A stretch of 64,000 nt of DNA from Spirosoma spitsbergense DSM 19989 (GTDB lineage Bacteria; Bacteroidota; Bacteroidia; Cytophagales; Spirosomataceae): assembly GCF_000374085.1 (NCBI RefSeq), contig NZ_KB893500.1, forward strand, positions 20,006-84,005, in the 5' to 3' direction. Below, one piece after another: positions 9,289 to 16,521 of this stretch (positions within the stretch are counted from its first letter, which is position 1; the number at the start of each line of letters is the position of its first letter). The notes under the pieces are model-generated. The model was not told the origin of the DNA. It saw only the letters and a list, made by a program, of their open reading frames with translations, and searched no databases. The translations under genes were made by a program, and so were the position numbers.

Positions 9289-9475
9289 CGATGCGCTGCT
9301 GTTACAGGCAGCACATCCTGCTATTGTTAATCAGTAATCAGCGTACCTAATGCAACAATCTTTTTTCTGTACACCAAAACCGCTCGCTTCGGGAAGTCAA
9401 TGGTATCCCTGACGCGTCTGCAAAGAAAACCAATTTGGTTGCAGAACGGTCGGTGTACCGTTCTTTTTGTTTTTT
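9289..9475 (+). ncRNA. Putative short leader RNA or attenuator upstream of greA
   Basis: Region between the predicted promoter (9252-9282) and an intrinsic terminator (9444-9475). No plus-strand gene precedes it for more than 3 kb, so the terminator must act on a short RNA. The segment contains other small hairpins (for example around CTGCTGTTACAGGCAGC and the palindrome ACCAATTTGGT). It could be a small RNA, a transcription attenuator of greA, or both; E. coli greA has a comparable leader product (GraL), with no implied sequence homology. Confidence 0.35.
9444..9475 (+). terminator. Intrinsic terminator inside the greA leader
   Basis: Stem GAACGGT (9444-9450) / ACCGTTC (9457-9463) followed by TTTTTGTTTTTT. 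It ends 52 nt before the greA start codon. Confidence 0.7.
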
Positions 9476-9527
9476 AGCCCTACACCAATACTAGTAAGAA
9501 TTTAGAATAACGAGTAAGCATACGATT

Positions 9528-10001
9528 ATGGGAAAGATTTCATATTACACCGAAGAAGGACTCAACCGGCTAAAAGCGGAGTTGAATGAGTTGAAAACGA
9601 AAGGCCGGACGGCAATTGCCCACCAGATTGCCGAAGCCCGCGACAAAGGCGACTTAAGCGAAAATGCCGAATACGATGCGGCTAAAGATGCACAGGGGCT
9701 TCATGAACTGAAGATATCGAAGCTGGAAGAGGTTCTGTCTACAGCCCGGATTCTGGACGAATCAACGATTGATGCCTCACAGGTATCGGTGCTGTCGAAA
9801 GTAACGATCAAGAACAGGAAGAACGGTGCTCAGATGACCTACATGCTGGTGTCGGAAGAAGAAGCCGACCTAAAATCGGGCCGCATCTCGGTGAACTCCC
9901 CCATCGGCAAGGGTTTGCTGGGCAAACATGTAGGCGACACCGCTGAGATTAAGGTACCCGCCGGGGTTCTTGAATTCGACGTACTTGACATAAGCCGGTA
10001 A
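9528..10001 (+). CDS. greA: Transcription elongation factor GreA
   Basis: 157 residues, the standard length. The N-terminal coiled coil contains the tip DLSENAEYDAAKD, whose acidic residues reach into the RNA polymerase secondary channel and stimulate transcript cleavage. The C-terminal FKBP-like domain ends with SPIGKGLLGKHVGD and VLEFDVLDI. The first Met gives the expected MGKISYYTEEGL. Expression may be controlled by the leader terminator. It is followed in the same direction by a HIT-family gene after a palindromic repeat. Confidence 0.97.
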   Translation: MGKISYYTEEGLNRLKAELNELKTKGRTAIAHQIAEARDKGDLSENAEYDAAKDAQGLHELKISKLEEVLSTARILDESTIDASQVSVLSKVTIKNRKNGAQMTYMLVSEEEADLKSGRISVNSPIGKGLLGKHVGDTAEIKVPAGVLEFDVLDISR

Positions 10002-10005
10002 TTGA

Positions 10006-10092
10006 ATGAATGGATAATGTACGATGTAAAATGAATAATGAGTACCCACGCTTCTTTTACATCGTACATTATCCATTGTACATTATCCATTA
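10006..10092. repeat. Inverted repeat of the ATAATGTAC type between greA and the HIT gene
   Basis: A perfect 22-bp inverted repeat: left arm 10010-10031 begins ATGGATAATGTACGATG, right arm 10055-10076 is its exact complement, with a 23-nt loop. The right arm is extended by a second copy of the unit (TGTACATTATCCATT, about 10077-10091) and ends 4 nt before the next ATG. Confidence 0.85.
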
Positions 10093-10095
10093 ACT

Positions 10096-10485
10096 ATGCC
10101 TTCCATCTTCTCCCGCATTGTGGCCGGTGACATACCCGCCCACAAAATCGCCGAAACCGACGACTATCTGGCTTTTCTGGACGTGATGCCCACGGCCACC
10201 GGTCATACGCTGGTAATCCCGAAAAAAGAAGTCGATTATCTCTTCGACCTGGACGATGACCTGTATCTGGGCCTGATGGCGTTTGCCAAAAAGATAGCCC
10301 CCGCCATCGAAAAAGCCATTCCCTGCCAGCGCATCGGCATGGCCGTAGTGGGGCTGGAAGTACCCCACGCGCACATCCACCTGATTCCACTCAATTCGAT
10401 GGCCGACATGGATTTCAGCCATAAGCTGAAGCCAACGCCCGAAGAACTGGCGCAAACGGCGGAGAAAATCCGGTCGTTTCTGTAA
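10096..10485 (+). CDS. HIT-family nucleotide-binding protein
   Basis: 129 residues with the histidine triad HAHIHL (His91, His93, His95) near the C-terminus and the N-terminal SIFSRIVAGDIPAHKIAE that is typical of Hint-type HIT proteins. These hydrolyse nucleoside phosphoramidates or adenylated substrates through a His-AMP intermediate; the cellular substrate is not known. Second gene after greA in the same direction, followed by a strong hairpin. Confidence 0.93.
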   Translation: MPSIFSRIVAGDIPAHKIAETDDYLAFLDVMPTATGHTLVIPKKEVDYLFDLDDDLYLGLMAFAKKIAPAIEKAIPCQRIGMAVVGLEVPHAHIHLIPLNSMADMDFSHKLKPTPEELAQTAEKIRSFL

Positions 10486-10506
10486 GAAGTATTTAGAAAA
10501 AGGCTG

Positions 10507-10556
10507 TAGCGCATTCGGCCCGTTCATCAATTTTGACGAACGGGCCGAATGCGCTA
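10507..10556 (+). terminator. Hairpin terminator after the HIT gene
   Basis: Perfect 19-bp inverted repeat: TAGCGCATTCGGCCCGTTC at 10507-10525 and its complement at 10538-10556, with a 12-nt loop. No long T run follows, so termination is likely rather than certain. From here to 10851 (295 nt) I see no supported gene. Confidence 0.7.
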
Positions 10557-10851
10557 ATTAGCTGTACTAGCTAGCTGATTCACTCAAGGGAAATACACTA
10601 TACTTACCATCTTTGGTAAATCGTACGATGATTACGCCACCACCGTCAGGCATTATTCGTCTACTACCTTCACTACCTTCACTACGTTCTCAGTTAACGT
10701 AAGGAATAACATCACTTGTCCACCGCGCTGGTCATTGAAAAAGTCATTTTCCCGTGCTGAGGATAAAAAGTGTGTTGACCAAAGGAGAAAAGTTGTAATT
10801 TCCATCGCTGCGTTGTTCACGCAGCGAGCCAATCACTCAATCAACTAACTT

Positions 10852-11913
10852 ATGTACAAGCTGTATCTTGCTACGTTCCTATTTTTCTTTATTTCCGGTA
10901 CACTATTTGCCCAAACCCCTCCCGCCAGTCCAACGACATCCACCCCACCCATTGATTTGAATGAACGTGTTCGACTGCTGGAGGAAAACCTCCGCTTTGC
11001 CGATCAGAGTCTGGCCAAAAGTGTTGACGATTTGCTCTGGTACCAGAAACTGGGCGATGTAGCCATTATCGATAAGGTTCGGTATGACAGTAAGCCGCCC
11101 CACGTCATCAAGAACCCCACTGGGCAGGGGGCCAATAATCCGGTAGTGATTCCAGCCTACACGTTTGTGTCGAAGAAGTTTGCGTCGGCTAAAAAGCTGC
11201 CCCTGCTTGTTTTCGTTCACGACGGTATCCACGGTGATTTCAGTACGTTGTATGCCCATGTTGTGCGGGAATTGCTGGACCAGGGATACCTCATTTTTGC
11301 GCCCGAATACCGGGGCAGCGTGGGCTACGGCGGGGCTTTCTACAACCAGATTGACTACGGCGACTACGAAAATGACGATGTGCTGGCCGGCAAGCGCTGG
11401 GCGGTCGAGAATATGCCGCAGGTAGATGCCAGTCGGGTGGGCATTATTGGCTGGAGTCACGGGGGCATGATTTCGCTGATGAACGTGTTCGATCACCCCG
11501 AAGACTACAAAGTGGCCTATGCCGGTGTGCCCGTGTCCGACATTATTGCGCGGCTGGGCTACAAACCGCAGAGCTACCGAACCATCTTTTCGGCGGCTAC
11601 GCACATTGGAAAAGATCCTTCTGACAACGTAGCAGAATACCGCCGACGGTCGCCGGTCTGGAATGCACAGAAACTGAAAACGCCCCTGCTCATCCATACG
11701 AACACGAATGATGAGGACGTGAACGTGCTGGAAGTCGAATCGCTGATTAATGCCCTGAAAGCCCACGAGAAAAAGTTCGAGTACAAAATTTATCAGGATG
11801 CCCCCGGTGGGCACAGCTTCAACCGGCTCGATACTAAATTAGCCCGCGATTCGCGGGAGGAAATTTATAAATTCCTGGCCCGGTATCTGAGTCCACCGGC
11901 GCCCGTTAGGTAA
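10852..11913 (+). CDS. Secreted alpha/beta-hydrolase, prolyl oligopeptidase (S9)-like
   Basis: 353 residues. Signal peptide about 1-20 (FFFISGTLFA|QTPP). The mature protein has a hydrolase core with the nucleophile elbow GWSHGG (Ser202), an upstream strand LPLLVFVHDG and APEYRGSVGYGG, an acid in TNTNDEDV and the C-terminal His in PGGHSF. This matches S9/dienelactone-hydrolase-like peptidases but lacks the beta-propeller domain of full-size prolyl oligopeptidases. The substrate is unknown. A short hairpin (CGCTGCGT / ACGCAGCG, 10806-10826) lies in the 5' leader. Confidence 0.8.
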   Translation: MYKLYLATFLFFFISGTLFAQTPPASPTTSTPPIDLNERVRLLEENLRFADQSLAKSVDDLLWYQKLGDVAIIDKVRYDSKPPHVIKNPTGQGANNPVVIPAYTFVSKKFASAKKLPLLVFVHDGIHGDFSTLYAHVVRELLDQGYLIFAPEYRGSVGYGGAFYNQIDYGDYENDDVLAGKRWAVENMPQVDASRVGIIGWSHGGMISLMNVFDHPEDYKVAYAGVPVSDIIARLGYKPQSYRTIFSAATHIGKDPSDNVAEYRRRSPVWNAQKLKTPLLIHTNTNDEDVNVLEVESLINALKAHEKKFEYKIYQDAPGGHSFNRLDTKLARDSREEIYKFLARYLSPPAPVR

Positions 11914-11940
11914 CCAATAAACCAGGTAATACCTGTGTAC

Positions 11941-14121
11941 ATGATGCGTTTTTTTCACCAGTTTGTTGGTTTGTTGCTGCTCTTCAGTACACTGAATGTA
12001 ACGGCTCAGGTCGGGGATTCCTTAGCCACTAATTATGCCCTGACGGATAACGCCTGGCACTTCAGAGCGGGCGATAGTACAGGCTGGAATAACCCGCGTT
12101 ACGATGCTCGTCTCTGGACCACAATTAATCCCGAAACAGACCTTAATGAGAATCTGGACCTGTGGAAAAAAGGCCGGGGTTGGTTTATAAAGAGATTCAG
12201 GTTCAGGGATTTACGGAACCAGGATGCTGCTATTACTATCCAGCAGTTTGGCCGGTCGGAAGTGTATCTGGACGGTCGACGAATCGCTGTGCTGAAGCCC
12301 GATGGGTATGACTCAGGTGGTTCGCAGCGTATAACAACGCTGGTGCCGATCCGTATAGCAGATAGTAATTGGCACACACTGGCCGTACGCTACGCCTTCC
12401 GGGCCGACCCACAGCTCAGTGCAGTCGTCGACAAGGCGCCTTTCCAGACTGAGTTTGGCTTGATGCAGAAGGCAATGCCCCGATTGATTGACCGGCAGCG
12501 GACGTCGAGTGGTATGGGGTATCTGATAACCGGATTATTCGGGTTATTGGGACTATTGCATTGGCTGTTTTACCGGGCTAATCCGGCCCAGCGGGTGAAC
12601 CGGGTTCTGGCGGCTACCATGCTGACTTTTTCGGTGGGATTCCTGTTCAACGAAACCAATGACAGCACCGGCACTCTGACGCTCGATTCGCTGTGTGGGG
12701 CTTTGAGCCGGGCGGGCATTAGTATAGGCACCGTTTTATTACTGCTTTCGGTCAATACCTACGTAGGCCAACGCCCCGGCTGGACATTTTGGAGCCTGGC
12801 CGGACTGTCAATCGTGGCCATGCTGTACAGTATTGGAATTGGCCCTCTGCCACATGATTTGTACTGGGTCCCCGCCTGTCTGATGATGGTCGAATACGTT
12901 CGCGTCAGCTGGCTGGCAAAACGCCGAAATCCCGATGCCGATGCCCGGCTACCCTGGAATTCGTTGAAGATAACGCTGTACGCGCTATTCGCCATGCTAC
13001 TGTTAGGGGTAGCGGTGGGTATCTCATTGAGCGTTTTCTCCCTGAATTACGACGTGCTGGAATGGATTGAAATCCCCTTAAAAATCCTGGTGTTGGTGGC
13101 CATGTTCAGTGTTCCGTTGGGCCTGTCGCTTTCGCTCGTACGCGATTACGCCCGAACCTACCAGTCGCTGCGCCAGAAGTACGACGAAGTCGAACAATTG
13201 TCGGCTCAAACGCTGCGGCAGGAACAGGAAAAACAACAACTGCTGGCCAGCCAGAACGAGCGGCTCGAACAGCAGGTTGCCGACCGAACCGCTGAGTTGG
13301 AGCAATCGCTGGCCGACCTGCATGAAACGCAGAATCAGCTTATTCAGCGGGAAAAACTGGCCAGCCTGGGCGAGCTGATGGCGGGTATTGCCCACGAAAT
13401 TCAGAACCCGCTCAACTTCGTTAATAACTTCTCCGAAGTGAGTACGGAACTGGTTACTGAAATTGAAGAAGAACAGCAGAGACCCGACCGGGATGAAGCA
13501 CTGGAAACCGAACTATTGGGTGATTTGAAACAGAATCTTCAGAAAATTACCCACCACGGACATCGGGCATCCTCCATTGTTAAAGGGATGCTGGAGCATT
13601 CCCGAAAAAGTACGGGTACAAAAGAACCCACGAACCTTAACGCCCTCTGCGACGAGTATTTTCGTCTGGCGTACCATGGTTTTCGGGCGCAGGAAAAGCA
13701 CGGGTCGACGGGTCGATTTAACTGCGAACTGAAAATGAATTTAGATCCGACTATAGGTGAGGTAAACTTAATTCAGCAGGACATGAGCCGGGTGCTGTTA
13801 AACCTGATTAACAACGGGTTTTATGCCGTTCAGCAACGACAAAAAACGGATAAAACAGGGTACCAGCCCTTTGTAAGCATCACGACGAAAAGGCTGGATG
13901 ACCGTGTCGAAATCCGTATTAGTGATAATGGCACGGGCATTCCCGATTCGCTGAAGCAAAAAATCTTCCAGCCTTTCTTCACCACCAAACCAACGGGCGA
14001 GGGCACGGGTCTGGGTCTATCACTAAGCTACGATATTGTTACCAAAGGGCACGGGGGCGAGATGATGGTGGAAAGTACGGAAGGAGAAGGCACCGAGTTT
14101 ATCATCCGGTTACCCCGCTAA
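11941..14121 (+). CDS. Membrane sensor histidine kinase with a 7TM region
   Basis: 726 residues. An upstream in-frame GTG exists at 11935, but the ATG at 11941 (or 11944) gives a clean signal peptide ending NVTAQ. The order is: extracytoplasmic beta-rich domain (about 25-190, with WHFRAGD and GRSEVYLDGRRI, galactose-binding-like), seven or so membrane helices (about 195-405), a coiled coil (about 408-460), a HisKA domain with the phosphoaccessor His485 in GIAHEIQNPLNF, then an ATPase domain with ISDNGTGIP and GTGLGLSLSYDIV. This is the 7TMR-DISM kinase layout. No response regulator gene is adjacent. Confidence 0.88.
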   Translation: MMRFFHQFVGLLLLFSTLNVTAQVGDSLATNYALTDNAWHFRAGDSTGWNNPRYDARLWTTINPETDLNENLDLWKKGRGWFIKRFRFRDLRNQDAAITIQQFGRSEVYLDGRRIAVLKPDGYDSGGSQRITTLVPIRIADSNWHTLAVRYAFRADPQLSAVVDKAPFQTEFGLMQKAMPRLIDRQRTSSGMGYLITGLFGLLGLLHWLFYRANPAQRVNRVLAATMLTFSVGFLFNETNDSTGTLTLDSLCGALSRAGISIGTVLLLLSVNTYVGQRPGWTFWSLAGLSIVAMLYSIGIGPLPHDLYWVPACLMMVEYVRVSWLAKRRNPDADARLPWNSLKITLYALFAMLLLGVAVGISLSVFSLNYDVLEWIEIPLKILVLVAMFSVPLGLSLSLVRDYARTYQSLRQKYDEVEQLSAQTLRQEQEKQQLLASQNERLEQQVADRTAELEQSLADLHETQNQLIQREKLASLGELMAGIAHEIQNPLNFVNNFSEVSTELVTEIEEEQQRPDRDEALETELLGDLKQNLQKITHHGHRASSIVKGMLEHSRKSTGTKEPTNLNALCDEYFRLAYHGFRAQEKHGSTGRFNCELKMNLDPTIGEVNLIQQDMSRVLLNLINNGFYAVQQRQKTDKTGYQPFVSITTKRLDDRVEIRISDNGTGIPDSLKQKIFQPFFTTKPTGEGTGLGLSLSYDIVTKGHGGEMMVESTEGEGTEFIIRLPR

Positions 14122-14736
14122 ATTCACCAAAACAGTACAACCCCGTAGCCCCTTTGCTTTTACGTTGCCTCTGCACCTTCACCCGCTCAACCGGGCCTAT
14201 ATATTCCTGCCGATAATTTTCCGGGAGAGGGATTCCCTACCGTTGCCCATTCTGTGCATGAACTCCTCTAACGAAGCAGCAGATTACTGACTGCCTTCGC
14301 TAACGCTTCACCGATCTGGTTTTCCGGGCGAACTCCCTGTGCTGCGTCATCCGGACCCACTCCCGAAATATGCCTTTCAGACAGGCGACGTGTAGCGGTA
14401 TCCGAACGAATTCAGAATAAAAAGTTCATTCCGCAAAATCACTAAATCTATTTTCTGGGCCTGAGAGTATATACGGTTACTTTTCAACAACCAATTCTGG
14501 CCCTGAAAGTAGATCCGCAACAATTCATCTGAAAATTTCGCAGTGTCTGGTGTCTATTATGGGGATAAATGGGTCACAAAAAGCTATCTCTGCTCATCAA
14601 ATAGTCACATTCAGGTGCTTTTACTATATCCGCAATATTAAATTCTTCATGCAGCAATAACTTATTCATTGTCAGTGCAGTTAATTCTTTTACGTTTATT
14701 TGGGTACAATTTTTTCACGTTTAATTTAAATTTGAT
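14122..14736. other. 615-bp gap before the DUF4331 operon
   Basis: No convincing gene on either strand. It holds two direct copies of an element beginning TTCTGG (14453-14476 and 14495-14518), 19 of 24 positions alike and 42 bp apart, and the region becomes AT-rich toward 14737. Confidence 0.5.
14669..14702 (+). promoter_or_regulatory. Weak promoter candidate for the DUF4331 operon
   Basis: TTG at 14669-14671, 23 nt, then TTTATTTG at 14695-14702, one mismatch from TAnnTTTG. A perfect TAAATTTG also lies at 14727-14734, only 2 nt before the ATG, too close for a normal leader. Confidence 0.3.
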
Positions 14737-16494
14737 ATGCAAAAATTTCCTTTACTATTAGGCAGACTGAGGATAGTATGTCTTAGTTTCGCTATGCTGG
14801 GACTGGCATTTGGCAGTTATGCCTCCAGCCACCGCGAAGCCCCGCTGATCTCCAACGATCCGCTGGCCGACAACACCGATGTATACGCGTTCAAAAGCCC
14901 GGACGATCCGAACACCATTACGATTCTTGCTAACTACATCCCATTTGAGTCGCCCGAAGGCGGCCCAAACTACTACAATTTTGGTGAGCGGATCCGGTAC
15001 GAGATTCACATCAAAAACAAAGCCACTACGGGGGGAGACGATATCACGTATCGGTTCACATTTACCAAAACAAACGAAGACCCGAGCACATTTTTCAACA
15101 TCCGGCTGGGCAAGCAAAACTTAAAGACGAGCTACGTCTGTGAGAAAAGCGTAAATGGTGGTCCCTTCACGGCAATCGTTCAAAACGGTATCGTACCAGC
15201 CTACAACATCGGGCCACGGTCTATCGATACACCGGGTCTGGGACTGGGCAAATCGTATGACATGCTCATTGCAGAGGCCATCGCCACGGCAACGTCGGGC
15301 GAGAAGGTTTTCTGTGGTCCTGCCGATGATCCTTTCTTTGTTGATCTGGCGGGCGCTTTCGACGTAGGTAACTTCCGTCCCGAAGGCAATAGCGTAAACA
15401 AGCCGAAAGATGGACTGGCCCGGTACAACGTGCACACCATTGCCCTGAAGATTCCGGTTAACATGCTGCAGAAAGACGGAAAATCCGTTGGACAGGCAGC
15501 TAACATTCTGGATGGTGATTTCGTAATCGGGGTATGGGCTTCGGCTAGTCGGCAAAAAATCACGACCCTATACAACGGGGGCGACGTAGGGTTCGACGGT
15601 GAGTGGGTACAGGTATCCCGTCTGGGCATGCCCCTGACCAACGAAGCTGTTATCCCAATCGGTATGAAAGACCGCTGGAACGCAGTGACGCCTTATAATG
15701 GCAATGACCTTCAGTTCGCCAAGTATTTCACCAACCCTGAACTCGCCCTGTACATGGACGATTCCCAGTTTGGCGGTGCGGTCCCCTCGCTGAAAGCCCT
15801 GCGTATTCAATCGAAGTCGCTGGGTTCGTTTGACTTCCGTAATGGCAAGCCTGGCCTGTTTGGTCTGAAAGGCAATGCCGCCCTGGATGGTACGGCACTG
15901 GCCGAAGCTGCTTTCGGGGGTGTATTACTGCCTGATAACGCCAGCCCACGGGCCGTTGATTTGCTGCCTATCTTCTACACGGGTGTGCCTAACCTGAAGC
16001 CTTACCAACTGGCAACGGGCAAAGCAGGTAATCCCCTGGCTGCTGGTAAGCCCTTCATTAACAACTTCCTGCCCACCCTGGGTGACATGCTGCGGCTGAA
16101 TATGGCCGTTCCCGCTACGCCCCGCAATGACCCTAATTTCTCTTCATTGGGACTGGTGGGAGCAGCGGTGCTGGGGTTGACCAACTCGACCTACACCAAC
16201 ATCAACATGCAGTTCATTCCCAACATGGATGGTTTCCCCAACGGACGCCGGCTGGAGGATGACGTGACAACGATTGAGTTGCAGGCCGTGGGTGGTGTAG
16301 TACTGGCAGCCATTGGTCTGTGGTACGACGACTATACGCCGAACGTTAGCCCAAGTCCGGTAACACCGATGCTGGGCAATGTATTGGGTTTCACCGCCGG
16401 TGTAACGAAAAACGATACGACCCTGAAGGCTTCGTTCCCTTACGTGCAAACACCCTGGCGTGGTTTCAATTACTCGAAAGCGGTTAAGTTTTAA
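14737..16494 (+). CDS. Exported DUF4331 protein (first of tandem pair)
   Basis: 585 residues; signal peptide about 1-30 ending before SSHREAPLISNDPLADNTD, the hallmark N-terminus of DUF4331 (PF14224). The family is exported and of unknown function. The protein ends after the DUF4331 domain with no sorting tail, unlike its neighbour. It is 27 bp upstream of a second DUF4331 gene; the N-terminal halves have diverged, but bases 15603-16428 are almost identical to 17364-18189. The same strand continues with a TPR lipoprotein, a small exported protein and a TonB receptor. Confidence 0.85.
   Translation: MQKFPLLLGRLRIVCLSFAMLGLAFGSYASSHREAPLISNDPLADNTDVYAFKSPDDPNTITILANYIPFESPEGGPNYYNFGERIRYEIHIKNKATTGGDDITYRFTFTKTNEDPSTFFNIRLGKQNLKTSYVCEKSVNGGPFTAIVQNGIVPAYNIGPRSIDTPGLGLGKSYDMLIAEAIATATSGEKVFCGPADDPFFVDLAGAFDVGNFRPEGNSVNKPKDGLARYNVHTIALKIPVNMLQKDGKSVGQAANILDGDFVIGVWASASRQKITTLYNGGDVGFDGEWVQVSRLGMPLTNEAVIPIGMKDRWNAVTPYNGNDLQFAKYFTNPELALYMDDSQFGGAVPSLKALRIQSKSLGSFDFRNGKPGLFGLKGNAALDGTALAEAAFGGVLLPDNASPRAVDLLPIFYTGVPNLKPYQLATGKAGNPLAAGKPFINNFLPTLGDMLRLNMAVPATPRNDPNFSSLGLVGAAVLGLTNSTYTNINMQFIPNMDGFPNGRRLEDDVTTIELQAVGGVVLAAIGLWYDDYTPNVSPSPVTPMLGNVLGFTAGVTKNDTTLKASFPYVQTPWRGFNYSKAVKF
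15603..16428 (+). repeat. Near-identical tract shared by the two DUF4331 genes, copy 1
   Basis: Aligns without gaps at a constant offset of 1761 bp to 17364-18189. Most differences are at its upstream end; from about 16214 to 16427 I see no difference. Flanking gene sequence diverges sharply on both sides. Confidence 0.85.
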
Positions 16495-16521
16495 GCCACC
16501 TCATTCTTCTTTGGAAAAACA

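Noticed and set aside
10560..10800. Minus-strand coding-like frame ending DGKYSVFPLSESAS.
   Set aside because: Interrupted by at least two in-frame stops and without a recognisable family; it may be decayed coding DNA or chance.
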